A DNA stretch of 64,000 nt from Aquatica leii (lineage: Eukaryota > Arthropoda > Insecta > Coleoptera > Lampyridae), in NCBI GenBank assembly GCA_035610365.1, contig CM069437.1:32011507-32075506 (forward strand). The letters run 5' to 3'. Positions 23,087 through 35,700 of the stretch are shown one piece after another (the stretch's first letter is position 1; every line of letters starts with the position of its first letter). The position numbers were made by a program, and so were the translations under genes. Under the pieces are notes generated by a model. It saw nothing but the letters and a program-made list of their open reading frames with translations, was not told the DNA's origin and did not search any database.

Positions 23087-25260
23087 TTACTGGTAAAGTG
23101 TTTGTAAATGTATCGTTTTTCCTGATTTAGTTTTTGTCGGAATGCTTATGGTGATATGGCGAGCATTTTTATTGTTTCTCTTTCTAGTTCCTTGAGGTGT
23201 AATCCCGGCTTTAGAAAATATTTGTATATTTGTTGGATGGTGTTCAACGCAAATTGTTATTGGTTTTGAATCGTCTGTAATTATTTTTTCTTTAAGCAAA
23301 AAAGCTCTTAATATATTCACAGTTAGATTTTTATTGTTCCGAAGAAGTGTCCCATTGTTCTTTCTTACAACTTAAAATGGGCCATCGTAAGAGAAAGTCA
23401 ATGTTTTTTTTTTATTTTATCTCTACAAATGAGAATATGACTACATGTTTCCAGATCCCTTAGAATAAGTATCTTTTTAGCAGAATGACCTGATGCTGAA
23501 AGTGTTTCAAGTGTTGTCAAAGTGTCTCCTTATATCTTGCAGGAGGAACTTCTTGCTTTTGCTGTTTAAAAAATTGACCTGGTAATCTTAAAGTTTGTCC
23601 ATAAACCAATTTAGAACTTGTAGTTTTTAGGTTTTCCTTAAATGCAGAACGTATTCCTAATAAAACAAATGGGATCGCATTTACCCAGTTGTTTGTGTTG
23701 TAACAAATCAGTGCTGCTTTTACTTGGTAATGAACTTTTTTCAAAACACCATTTGATTGTGAATGACAAGCAGTTGTTAAGCAGTGCTCTGATTCTAGTA
23801 GCTTTGAAAAAGAGTCAAGAAGTTGACATTCGGATTGTTTCCCACGATCGGTTGTTGTTTGTAAGGGTGTCCTAAAACGAGTTATCCAATTGTATAAGAA
23901 AGCTTTTGCTATTGTGATGGCTTCGATGTTTGCCATTAGAATCACCTCTATCCATCGAGTGTACCTGTCCACCCATGTCAAAGAATATGTAAATTCTTGA
24001 CAATGCGGTGGTAATGGTCCGATTAGATCTAAGTAAATATGGTCAAACCTGCCTGTTGGTAGAAAGAAATTACCATTTTATGGTTACGTATGTCTATATA
24101 CCTTGCTTTTCTGGCATTGTATGTATGCCTTTGTTCAATTATTGATGTCTTAATCAGTTTTAGACCATATTAAGTGCTGCTTTACAAGTTTTGTGTCAGG
24201 TTTTGTTCTTAGATGTGCAAAATTGTGCAATTTATCGAAACGTTGCTTTCGGAAAGGAGGTGCTAAAAATGGTCAAACATAAGGTGTGAAAACGTCACCG
24301 TAGCCGTTAAAAAATAGTTTTTGTAGTTAAGTATTATATTTTTGTAATTCTTATAATCTAGGTGGGGTTTTGATACTATAGCAATCCGTAATAAGTAATC
24401 AGCTACGACGTTTTCTAATTTAAAAACATGTTGTAAGTTTATTGTGAACTGCAATTTGAAGTCTAGATAACGATGTTGTCATGGTGTCTTTTCTGGCTTT
24501 TGCTGAAAAGTATATATCAACGGCTTGTGATCGGTATACATAATGAAATTTCAGCCTGTATGCAATGTCTAAAGCGTTTAACCGCTAAGTATGCAGTTAA
24601 TGATTCCCTGTCATACGTACTGAATTTTGCTTGTGCTGCGTTAAGTTTCTGGAAATAAAAAACTAATGGTTTCTATATATCCTTTTCAAATTGCTGAAGG
24701 ACTGCACCAACGCTTTGATTGAAAGCATCGACCGCTATTGATAATGGACTATTATGTTTTAGATGTAGAAATAACGCAGTTATTGATAATATTTCTTTAA
24801 CTTCTTGGAAGGTATTTTTAGATGTTTGGTTCCACTGTAAGTCATCTGCATCTTTTTTCGTGTCTCTTAGTAAAGAAGTTAACGGAGCTAGCTTTTTTGG
24901 AATGAAACGTCTGTAAAAGTTTAACATTCCCAAGCTCTTGACAGTTTTGGCTTAGAATGATTACGAATCATTTCAATTCTGTTTTCTGGTAAACGTATTT
25001 CTTCTGATTTGATGTCATAACCAAGAAATTTGACTGAGCTTTTACCAAAGGGGAACTTGCTAGTATTTAGAATAATTCCATATTTGTCAAATTTTTCAAA
25101 AAATGTTTTCAAGTACTGTACATCCTGTTCGTTGTTGTCGGAAAATACAATAAGATCGTCGATGTAAGACAAGTAAAAAAAAAACCTTGAGCAACCTTAA
25201 CGATAAACTTTTGAAAAGTTTGAGCAACATTTCTTAGGTCAAAAAACATATTTATTTAGT
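23087..25260 (-). pseudogene. Gypsy pol remnant: RT end, RNase H, integrase
   Basis: The RT remnant (to 24,921) has the catalytic box as SYIDDLIVFSDN at about 25,150, then LNTSKFPFGKSSVKFLGYDI. RNase H follows at 24,933-24,673 (MGMLNFYRRFIPKKLAPLT, LSIAVDAFNQSVGAVLQQF), with its end near 24,454 (LQHVFKLENVVADYL). Integrase is at 23,981-23,517 (TWVDRYTRWIEVI; TTDRGKQ in place of the usual D-R-G-x-Q-F; then FVLLGIRSAFKENLKTTS). The expected Glu region reads SNGVLKKVHYQVK, in place of the usual S-N-G-x-x-E-R, so the catalytic Glu is gone. A C-terminal SH3-like segment lies at about 23,390-23,087. Several frames are broken. Confidence 0.75.
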
Positions 25261-25399
25261 GATAAGCCTTAGCTAAGCCTTAGCTAGTTCAATTATGGAG
25301 AAAAGAAACTTTTGTGCTTTTCCGTCTACTTCTGTCTTAATAAACAAGTCTGCTCATTAATAGTATAGTTACAAGACCTGACACATTTACGAGCTTTGT

Positions 25400-25908
25400 T
25401 TGCAAACCGAATATGGTAAAACAAAAATCTGAATTAATATCTCTTGGCTTCCATCTAGACCCGAAACATCTTCGTCTACTCCATATTGTCCTCAACAATA
25501 TGATTTATATAAAAACCACACTAGAGAAGATATATCTCAAGCAAAAAAAATACAGGAATTGTGTCAATACACTTCTAGTTATTAGCGATGAAGAAACATC
25601 TCTGTATATTGTGGGTTGGATAATAATATTGCAATTAAACACAATAAAAGAGTTAAATGATTTATTTAATAAGGATTGCGTGTTGCGTGGTGTTTGTTCT
25701 TGAGCTGGGAATCTCACTACCACTGCTGCGCTTATACTTACTTTTTTCATTAAGAAACGTTTTTCTTTTACTGTAACCTAACAATAAAGTTCAATTTTTA
25801 GAATAGAATAAAGTGTACAATTTAAATCTAATAATTAGGTAATTAATATAAAAATTATTTACAGAAAATATAAAAAATAAAATCTTAATTTAAGTCTTGT
25901 TCACCACA
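25400..25908 (-). repeat. Putative gypsy LTR and leader, upstream copy
   Basis: The reverse strand from 25,908 (TGTGGTGAACA) shares its first 60-70 bases with the sequence at 23,054. The rest up to about 25,400 shows no protein similarity. A forward frame at 25,413-25,703 and a reverse one at 25,505-25,750 overlap here, but neither is recognisable. Confidence 0.35.
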
Positions 25909-25969
25909 ACCTCTATTATACTATATACCACCACCTAAGTTACACCTGCTTATGGGTGCGATACAACAT

Positions 25970-26840
25970 TGTTACGCTAGTTTTTGTGTAACCAAAAAAA
26001 GTAAGCGACGGCTAACACAGTTATTTGCGAAGAGCGAATCGCAGGCTTCATGATGCTAGATTATAAATTAAATCTAAAATGACGCAAAAACGATGAAAGA
26101 CTAAATTAGGGAGATATCGTTTAACCCTACCCGCAGCTGGAAAAGAACAAATAACAAGACAGAAGTGAGAACACAGAATATATATTTATTTTATCACAGT
26201 AGAAGTTGAAGAGGACGAAGTATAGTTATATAAACGTTGCAAACAATATTATATCGGTTGATATCACAGGCCAAGTATAAGTTACGCTCTTGACTAGGCA
26301 AAGGTCGCACATCAAAGTACATTAATCGGTCTAACTTTTACATTTAACGAATGAATGACTTTACTTTATTAAGTTAAATGACAAGAATACAAAAATCAAC
26401 AGTACACAAATCAAAGCGCACCGGATAAGTATGTGACACACAAAAAAAGTTTTAACAGTAATTGTGATTACAACCTAGTATCTACGAATGGCAATTCTAA
26501 TAATCGACATGACCAACGAAGTAGTACTCGTATAAATAGAAAATGCAATACTTACAGTTGTGTAATATCGAGTAGGGGATTAGCTAATTCCGTACCAGTA
26601 TGACCTAATACGTAATTTGACACGAAAATGTACATACTACGTTATCACAAATAAATCCTGTCTTTAATTCATACGATAATTGAAGTAAATGAATGCGCCG
26701 AGCTTCCTTCTAATTAACTTCGCACTTATGTAGATATTTCTACCAATGCAATTGTATTCAACTCCTAGTCTTCAGCGACGTGACGTAATAGAAACTTTCC
26801 AAAAATCACAGCTGTTATGATCGCCACCGATAAGGGCCTC
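25970..26840 (-). repeat. Lone LTR related to the gypsy LTR at 45.7-46.5 kb
   Basis: It begins TGTTACGCTAG and runs in parallel with 45,704-46,460. Shared landmarks are GCGACGGCTA/GCAACGGCTA, a GATCGCAGGCTT-like block, GAGATA(T/C)CGT, a TATATAT..TATCACAG block, and GTAGGGGATTAGCTAATTCC (identical, 26,573 and 46,241 areas). No internal coding region of its own is attached. The element at 22,990-25,908 begins 60 bases to its left. The orientation is that of the 46-kb copy, whose element is on the reverse strand. Confidence 0.6.
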
Positions 26841-27670
26841 AATACAAAAAACGTTATATAATTACATACCCCAAATAAGCTTTCACTTAGATACAAAATT
26901 CATTTGCGTATTCCCGTGGAATTGCGTGAAACAACGTAATGATGAAAACCTGGTTGGGAGCAGAGCAGAAAATAGGCGTGATGTAACTAAAAAGTTGATA
27001 CATAATAGCTGCATACGAGTTGATAGGTACCACAAATTTAACGGCAATAACGCCAATATACTTTCAATAAAGTTGTGTGGTCTTGTATTGAGCAAAATTT
27101 AGATTTGAATTATGGAAACCATATTTAAGAATTTGCAAATAAATTGGAGATAACAAACGTTCGCTACACCTCCACAAAAAGCTTTAGTTTAAAGCCAAAT
27201 TTGACAAATTTTGGAAAAAACGATTACTTTTTATGTTTTTTCTGATTTGATAAGATTATTATCCTTTTCTGGTGTTTTTATTTGATAGATTAATGTGTTT
27301 TCATCCCTGTTCCTATAGTTCTCATAATTGCATTAGACGATTTATATTTAAAATTTATTTATTTATGAGGGCGTTCTTCCAGTCACAAAAAAGTATATTT
27401 ATTTTTTTTAAAACGCTAAAAAAAGTAACAGTGGCGAATAAAAGAACAACACGAAATATGATTTAATATTAAACTAACGGAATTATACAAATTGACTGAT
27501 AAGGCTTACAAATATAAATCAAATAAAAACTTATTTTTAAAGCACGATTAAGTGTCAATAAAATTACTAAGTGTAATTTTATTACAGCAGCAAACATTGA
27601 ACTTGTGCTAAAATTTCATATTTACACTCTAAAGAATAACTGAAAACTTTTTTACAAATTTAAAAATGGT
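26841..27670. other. No recognisable gene
   Basis: AT-rich sequence with two short frames (26,883-27,095 reverse; 27,272-27,466 forward), neither recognisable. Confidence 0.4.
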
Positions 27671-27674
27671 CATG

Positions 27675-28095
27675 TACTGGGTGTCCCAATAAGAATGGCT
27701 CTCGGCCATATATCAGAAACCGTATATAGTACAGATGCGGGAAAAAAAATTATAACCAAAGTATCCTCGAAAAAAACTTGGAAATTATTTTTAAGTTTGT
27801 ATGTCTACCGCTAGAGGACGTAATTGAATAAAAAATTTAAAAAGTCAAATATTACAAATTGAACCTAAGTAAAGGGCATAACAAAAACAATAATCGCATT
27901 CTTCAAAAAGTATGTGTATATTTCATATTAAAAATTTTAATGTATCTACTCAAATAAAGGGTAGGTGAAAGTGAGAACTTTGTTATAAAAAAAAACGCCC
28001 ATAACTCCGGTTCTACTTAACCGATTTTTGCAAACTTAGTATTCTTGGGAAAAAAAAGAGTAACATGCACCCTAGAGGGCGTTATTTAATTATTT
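27675..28095. repeat. Probable non-autonomous DNA transposon fragment
   Basis: It begins TACTGGGTGTCCCAATAAGA, which looks like the terminal repeat of TA-inserting insect elements. The segment has no coding capacity. Two loosely similar blocks, CGCTAGAGGACGTAATTGAA (about 27,808) and CCCTAGAGGGCGTTATTTAA (about 28,068), suggest an internal duplication. The right end is not found, so the extent is a guess. Confidence 0.35.
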
Positions 28096-28099
28096 TAAT

Positions 28100-29618
28100 C
28101 TAGTTATCTTTGGAAAATATTAAACAGGAGTACGCAATTTTAATTGGAGATTATAAAAGTATAAAAATATAAAATGTATCAATAATCATATAATGATTTA
28201 TGTTTTATTATTCGTCCCGAATATTTTTTAGTAATCTATTGTAAAATAACAGTTAATATGAATAAGTCATTAATGTGACTTTATTTTTCTTGTTTATTAA
28301 ACTTGACAACGCCCTTTGCTGACTAAAATAAATAATAATTAATTTTAACGTTTACGTAATAATGCAATTACATAAACTGTATAGTTTGAAAAATATTTTA
28401 AAAACTTATCTATTATCGTATCTATTTTAATAATATAGTTAATATAATTTTAAACACAACAAAATGCTGCTTCCTCATAAGGCTCTGTTAGCAAATTAAT
28501 TTTCAATCATTATTTACGTTTTGAAATGATCGATGAAGGGTTTTGAATTTTTGAAGGAGGATATTAACTATATAATTGAAGTTTCCAAATTTCAAAAATA
28601 AAAATTTTTACCTTCTAACAAGTTTCATAAATGAACGTTCTTAAAATTAATATTAACTAAAAAATAGATTAAAATACCTGGCTTTTTTATGACATCACTG
28701 CCATTTAATATAATCCACAACAAATACGGTTTTTACGATTTTGTACTAACGTCATCTGTAGTATAATGATATAATTGTACTTAAATGTAAATTGATATAA
28801 AAAGTAATATGTTACGTCATTTAAATTTTTTTTGTGTATTTTAAATTATTCAACTTTTTTTATGAATAAAGTAATATAGTAAAGATTAATGTTTTACAGA
28901 TAATATTTTTTAGACACAAATGTTCTAAAAATTTAAGCTATTCCAAAATTCCACGTAACAACTAAAGTATTTATACCACAAAAAGTAAACATATCTAATT
29001 ATATTTATCTGGTTTCTGATAATTTTTACAATCTTACACATTTGCTGTGGAATTTCCTAAGTTCCAAATGAATACAGAATTCAAAGAATTATATGCACAT
29101 TCTTGAAAGCTGCTGTGCTAAAACAAGAAGAAAGAATAATAACAAAGTTTAAGGCAACAATCGTATTAAATTTATATTTAAGTAGTCTAGTGATTCAGTT
29201 TTATACAGTTTGTCTTTACGTTGTTAATTTTTTAGAAAGCAAGTTTTAGCAGTCAATCACGATAGACGTTTAAAATTTAAATATTTGTAGTAGCAAAAGT
29301 AGTTATACTACTTAAATGAATTTGACACATACTGGAAACTATGTACATAAATGGATTGCTTCAATTCCCATATTGATTCAGTTTTGAAATTCCTAAAGAG
29401 TAAAGACAATGATTTGCAGCACAATCTCAAAAAATGACATCGCTTATATGACTGATTTACTTGACAGATTGAACAAGACTAATTTGAAACTACAAATTTA
29501 ATCATAGTTAAAGGTGTAATACTCGCGTACTTTTAAAACTTTTGCTGTACAAACGAACTTGGGAAGAGGAGAACGTTCTCAGTTTACAAATCTTTCAAAA
29601 TTGTAAAGTAGAAATGAA
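28100..29618. other. AT-rich non-coding stretch
   Basis: No frames, motifs or terminal repeats were seen. Confidence 0.5.
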
Positions 29619-29626
29619 GTTTTAAT
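29619..29626 (+). repeat. hAT target-site duplication, left copy
   Basis: GTTTTAAT, identical to 32,790-32,797. Eight bases is the length expected for hAT insertion. Confidence 0.85.
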
Positions 29627-30044
29627 CAGGCCCGCGCCTAGCACTTTTAGCGCTTTTCTGCAAATTTAAAATAACGGCCCAAATTTGTATTACGTTAATA
29701 TGTATGTAATAAAGGATCTCTTCTAAACTCATTAGAGACTCTTGAAATTAATAGAATTTCTAACAATAATTCAATAAATTGTCTAAATGAAATGTTAAAT
29801 TTAAATCCCTCAATTCTTCTCAGTTCAAAATTATAGTTTTATTCTTTTCATTTTTCTATTCTTTTGATATTTTTTATTTTCTTTATTTAAATTAATTTTT
29901 TAATATAGTCGACTGTATTAAATTGTCAAATACGTTTAATTTTTAATTGACATTAGTTTAAAAATTTGTTAACTATTTTATTCGGTTAGTATTCTTTATT
30001 TATATTTCACTGTTTTAATTTGAGTTTTTAGTTACCTATATATA

Positions 30045-30073
30045 CTGACGATGCTAATTAGAATTAGCGAAAC
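30045..30073 (+). other. Hammerhead-like CTGACGA-hairpin-GAAA motif
   Basis: CTGACGA is followed by T, a 7-bp perfect hairpin (GCTAATT, AG, AATTAGC), then GAAAC. The order matches the catalytic core of a hammerhead ribozyme (CUGANGA, stem II, GAAA). However, an extra T separates the first block from the stem, and I find no convincing stem I/III with a UH cleavage site. It lies inside the hAT element, downstream of the transposase remnant. Confidence 0.25.
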
Positions 30074-30309
30074 ATGTATTTCCTAAAATAAAATATTAAA
30101 AAAAAAATAAAAATACTGTGGAGAAGACTTCAAGAGTAATAAAATATTATTTTAAAAAGAGACTCCACTTAGAGAAATGAATTACTTCACCAATATTATT
30201 ATCCACTATTGAAAAATAATTTTAAAAAGCATTTTCATAAATTTATTTTCAATTTTATATTTTACAAGTACAAGCCATAAGCCATACAAGTAATTTTTTC
30301 ATTGAGGTA

Positions 30310-32165
30310 CATAAGATAATATCAATGTTTTTTTTGCGGTCTTAGACCTCTTTGTTTTTTGAATTCAGGTTCTATGTCTAAGCTGGATGCTATTTCTTTG
30401 GCATCAATCAATAGATCATTAAAACATTTATCGGAACGATAAGCTTTCAAAATATTATTCAAATTATTTAAATGATTACAACACTGAGCAACATCAAAAT
30501 TCGGTTTTTGAATAATTTTACTAACAATGTTAACTTTACTTAAAATATTATACCACAATAAAAGAATGCAAATGAACTGAAAATTGCAATTTTTTTGCCA
30601 ACGATGCAGCCAAATTTTTTGTTCTTTCGCTTATTTCAAACAGAGCATCATAAACCTACTCAAGTTGATACCTTAAAGGAGTATTTGCATCTATTCTACT
30701 AGACCATTAGGTATCCGATAAAGCTTTTAAAGTTAAATTTGTTACATTAGATAAATTACATTTCAGAATTGACCAGCGTCTAGTAAAAGCTGAAAAAATA
30801 CAAACAGTTCTTGAACTAAAGAAAAAAAATTGATGTTCAAAGTAATTGATTTTGTGGCAACATTGACGACTAAATTTAGGATATGATTGCAACAAGGAAC
30901 AAAGAAAGCTAGCGGATTGAAATCCAAAATTTTTTTTGTAGACTTTTATGCCTACCACGCATATTTGCTCCATTGTCTTAACCCTGACCCCGCAAATTGT
31001 TGATATTTAAGCCTTCTTTCTCTAACGCCGACAAAAGAAATTTTGTCAAGCCTTTACCCGACACATCATCTATAGGACAAAATAATAAAAAAATGTTATT
31101 TTATACTAATTCTCGTGCTCTTTAAATTAACAATTCTTATACAAACTGAAATTTGTTCTTGGTGACTAGAGTCAGAAGTGCAGTCTAATAATATGGAATA
31201 ACATTTTGCCTTTTTAGTTAGTTCTAAAATTTTGGATTTGGTATTTTCACCAATCAAGTTGATTACTTCATTTTGTATTTTATCCCTCAGATAGTTTTGA
31301 ATGTTCTGACATAATCGGGTCGAATTTGGAAATCATTTTTATGCATTTTAAGAAGTTGCCATTGTTTTTCTCAAACAATCTATTACGACTTCCACGAAAA
31401 GCTAAATTTTGCTGACCTAAAAACTGAATGACGTAAAAAATTCTTTCTATAACAACTTAACAGTATTTACATTCTCTGTTTATTACATTTTAAATTTCAG
31501 AATGAATTATTTCATTTTTATTAAAACAGTTAGAAAGAACTTGCAATTTTAGAACATTTTCGATATGTAACTTGATCTTTTCTTAAATGTTTTAATGTTC
31601 ACTAAAATGTTGTTAGTCATTGTAACCAGATTCATCATTAAGGTGAACAAATTTCAAATCGCCGTCACAACCAAAAATGCTCAATTTTTTCTTTGTTCGG
31701 TAACATTTTAAAAAAGTAACTATTGGAAATCTTACGCCATGACTGCGAACTATCTCGCGGATAAATATCCTTTTTGTTTTGATAATGAACAGGGCCACGT
31801 TCTACTAGTTTTTCAATATTATTAGGACGTAATTTCTTTGGCCATAGTGCAGTATCTTTCGAAAGTTGACTCATATTTTCCGTTTTGGTAATTTTTGAAG
31901 GTGTTCATTTTTCATTATCAGCGGAACTTGAAGATGTTGATAGATTGCTTTCTAGAAGATCAGTTTCTTGTCTGCTGCTGATAGTTGTTTTAAGTACAGG
32001 TTCAGAATATTGTGATTCAGCTGTATTATAGTTATTAATATTTGGCAAAGTAGACTCTGGTTTTGAAAAAAAATGCCTACTTCTGACATGGTTTTCTAGT
32101 TTTTCCTCTCTTTTTCTTTTATTTAGCAAATTTTGGTATCTAGACAATTTCTTTTTTTTTGACAT
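30310..32165 (-). pseudogene. hAT transposase remnant (ZMYM1-like)
   Basis: The start is MSKKKKLSRYQNLLNKRKRE at 32,165, a basic N terminus. It is followed in broken frames by DTALWPKKLRPNNIEKLVER (about 31,850), FYVIQFLGQQNLAFRGSRNR (about 31,370-31,440), CYSILLDCTSDSSHQEQISV (about 31,150-31,220) and GKGLTKFLLSALEREGLNIN (about 31,000-31,060). A C-terminal part (30,558-30,322) contains WYNILSKVNIVSKIIQKPNF. This is the plan of hAT proteins annotated in animals as zinc finger MYM-type protein 1-like. Several frameshifts and stops are present. The usual C-terminal dimerisation block is not visible. It lies well inside the terminal repeats at 29,627 and 32,789. Confidence 0.8.
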
Positions 32166-32789
32166 CCTGTATACTGTAAAATAGTTAATGAGTAATTAAA
32201 CAAATTGACAAATTATTCATGAAAAATGGAAATGTTTCGACGTCTCAAACTAACTGGAAAGTATTTTCTCAGCATTATTTATTTCAAGTTATTTCAAAAT
32301 TTATAAATTTTTATAAATAGTAGTATTAGTGCTTATCAATTACTCTGTTTGAATTTACTTCATTTAACAATAAGGTTTATATATTCAAATATAAAAGGAT
32401 TTTTGAGATGCAAGTTTTTGGCTTTTAATGTTTTAATATATCTAAAATAAAAAATCTATTTTAGATGAACTCACTTTAATTCACAACACAAAACACGTCA
32501 CTATAAAGTCTGTAAAACTACAAAAAACTAAAGTTTCAAAAGCAGATATCTTTTACCCCATGCACCTTTTCACTTCGCTAAGTAAATTATCGATCGGGCA
32601 TCAGGCAACAAATGAAATTGCGACCGATTCAGGGTTTAAATATATAAAGTTTTGTACATTGCAAGCTCAGACAAAAAAAAACTCTTGTTCGCTCGTTGGC
32701 TCGTTGCAAGCCAAATTTCAAGCTCAAACATAAATAAAATCTGATTTGTTTGACTACACGACTTTGCTCTTATGTACGGCGCGGGACTG

Positions 32790-32797
32790 GTTTTAAT
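32790..32797 (+). repeat. hAT target-site duplication, right copy
   Basis: GTTTTAAT, identical to 29,619-29,626. Confidence 0.85.
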
Positions 32798-35700
32798 TGC
32801 TTATTGTTAGCACTTAACAGCACTTCATTCGGACCTTAGCTAAAAATTTAAAGACCTTCTTCACTTGGATATTCCGGACTGAGTGTTGAACCCTTTTGCA
32901 AGTGGTCAAACTCAGAGCGCAAATGAATACATACTAATACAAGAACAAATTATTAAATTATTTAGAAATAATGAGCTGAAACCAATGTTTAAACAAGAAT
33001 ACGACAACTTCTGATTGCAAAAACGGATCTCAATTTTATATCCACCATTATGGGTTATTGTACAGAAGCTGTTGATTGCTTTTCCTTTTTTTATTTGGTA
33101 AAACGTGGATTCAGTTCTGTTACGAGTCTAATCGCATTATAGAAGAAACTGACTAAAAATTAGTACTTGTGGGGATTTGTGGTTGCTACTCACAAACATT
33201 GAGCCGGACATACATACGCTCATAACATCCCGTCAAATTCATCCATGTCATTAGAATTTTTTTTTTGTTTTAAAAGAAATGTTATAATTTTAATAAATGC
33301 TTCTTCAGCAAAATGTTTTATTTACATTTTATTTTTACGTCATTATTTACCATTCAAGGAATCAAAGTTAAATCTGTAATTTTTCTATTATGCATTTATG
33401 CTGTTTTCTCCCTCAGGGTTCCGTGGGCAACTTTTGACTAATAAAAGAAGTCCGTAGACAAAAAGAATTGGGAATCGCTAGTATAAACTAAAACCTAACA
33501 GATTTAGAAACATTGGTGCTAAATTAGAAAATCATACCAAGATTTTAGAGTAAGTAGATAAACACTACATGCTAGACATAAAATCGGGCAGAACCGGTTT
33601 ATTTATCTACTCCTGCAATTCTTAGCGGTTTTCTCATATTAAGAAAGGAAAAAGAGACACATAAAAAACGGCCAAAATAGCAACTTACAGCCATCTGGTA
33701 CACTAATGCTAAACTAAAATTGTAGGGTAAGATCAGGAAATAATTTAAATTAAACCTGGTTCAAGAAATAGTCCTATCAAAATAAAATTATGTCAGTTCC
33801 ATAGTCAGATTTACGAACATTACGCCACCTCTTTCCCAGCCTAGGCGTCCGCAACAGAGTTACTCTATAGTAGACAAAGAAACATCAAAGAGACGAAGTA
33901 AACAAGAAATAAGTCCGCTTTCTCGACTGCTAACTGAAGGAAAATAATTTTCTTATAATAGGATTTGAGTCAACTAAAAATCCAGCATATAAAACAAAAA
34001 ATGTTTTAAGACAAAAACACACTTTACACTAGTTCTATAAAAGTGAAGAACAATCTTCAATGTGGGATGTATAGAAATGAGGTGGAAATACTTCATTAAA
34101 TACTATGCGAACGTACATAATAAACACTACAAGGCATCAGAAAATGAGACAATTTTAAAAGAGGTCTAAGTTGAACAACGATACAATAATTGAACAACAA
34201 ATTATTTTCCAAAGCTAAGGATTAAACCAAAAAACATGAATTTTCATTTCCTAAGCCAAGAATTACAAATATGTACATTAGTAGACAAATCAATGTAACG
34301 GTAATGCATCAATTCCCAAAGAGCGTTTTGTATATCAATTTACATTTTTTTACAAACTTTTTTGACTAAGTTAGAACAAAGGTTTTCAAAACACTAGCTA
34401 CTAGAACATGTTTCTTACAAAGTATAGAAATCTTCTTTTGTCTTAACTTATGAAGATAAATACTTTTCTTGTTTTTGAAATTTTTCGCTGAGCAAAAAGT
34501 GAGAAAACGTAGCTTTTTGCAATTCGTTAATTTACTGCGGAGGTTGCCAATTTCTTGAATTGTTTAAATTCTTGAAATAATCAAACAAGTTATAAAAATA
34601 AAATAAAATAATAAACCTCTGCCGTTTATGGTGACAATTTTTTTAAATATTTGTTCAATGACTTCATAATTCTGAACTGCTTTGTTAAACTACTTCTTCT
34701 ATAATCGAAGTGAATACACGCAAACTTTAATAACACCTTGGAGGCGTACATATTCTGAAATGTTATTATTTACTCAACATTACGCGTGTTTACAATAATT
34801 TGTTTATAAGCATATTGATGTTCTAAAATATTTATGTAATTTTCGCTAAAAGTATGTAGCAAAAAATATAAACCAAGTGTTTTGACAACCCAAACATTTC
34901 GGGAAAATCTTTTTTACTATATATATCTTCTTCTCATTTGTAATCTCGTTTCTGTAAACTGTAAAAATTATTTTTGTGTAAAAACCACAAAAGTAAACAA
35001 GACGTCAAACATATTGTCAACTTTTTGAATATTCTTAACACTGGCTGATGCAGTATCTGGTGCTCACGGATTTTACTTTATTATTACAAATACTTCTTCA
35101 ATATCTAAAATTCATATACGGTTTCTTTAATTTTTTTTTATGCCGTGACCAGAAGGTGAGAGCTGTCAATGAATAAAAAATCTAAAAAAGAATAGCAAAA
35201 AATTTAGCAATTTTATTTGCTTTTGTTAGATTAGATAACTAACGAATTCCTTGTACATAACAAAAAAGATAACTAACATGCCTAAAGCTTGGGTTGGGTT
35301 GGTATGTTTGATTATAGATGAATCTAACGAACATATTATCATAAGTTTTATTTGAAAAGTTATTATGCTGAGACTGTAATTCTAATTATTGTTGTCTCTA
35401 CACCATATAACCATTTTTTTTTAGTTTGAGTTAATAGGCTATAATCAATTTGGCCACTTCAAAGAATCATTAAAACTATTTCCAATTTAAAATCGTAATC
35501 GTGTTCTGAAAATCAGACAAAAATCACTTTGCTAGTGTTTTCAAAATAAATAAATTATCAACACAAAATTCTAAATTTTGTCTTGCGTCATTACGCGTAA
35601 TTAAGTCTTATCATTAATTATCGGTTCACTGGCATTTGATTTATACTTTCGATTGGTAAACTAATTCCTTACTTTAAAAATGCTATTTTTAATTTAAATT

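Larger units (their letters stand above)
22990..25908 (-). mobile_element. Ty3/gypsy retrotransposon remnant
   Basis: On the reverse strand the order is partial RT, RNase H, integrase: gypsy order. Gag, protease and the front of RT are missing, so there is a large internal deletion near 25,300-25,400. LTR-like ends are similar: reverse-strand TGTGATGAACA at 23,054 after a purine tract, and TGTGGTGAACA at 25,908. Each is followed by a TTTTTTATATTTT(A/C)TGTAAATA block. The two ends have diverged considerably, so this is an old copy or a mix of two related copies. Confidence 0.65.
29627..32789 (-). mobile_element. Complete but decayed hAT transposon
   Basis: The left end is CAGGCCCGCGCC (29,627-29,638). 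The right end, read in reverse, is CAGTCCCGCGCC (32,789-32,778): a 12-bp terminal inverted repeat with one mismatch, flanked by a perfect 8-bp duplication. The element is 3,163 bp and carries a broken ZMYM1-like hAT transposase on the reverse strand. Terminal repeats, duplication length and transposase type all agree, so the borders are firm. Confidence 0.88.

Noticed and set aside
25413-25750. A forward 96-codon and a reverse 81-codon frame overlapping each other
   Set aside because: Neither has a recognisable motif, and both lie in the leader/LTR region of a decayed gypsy element.
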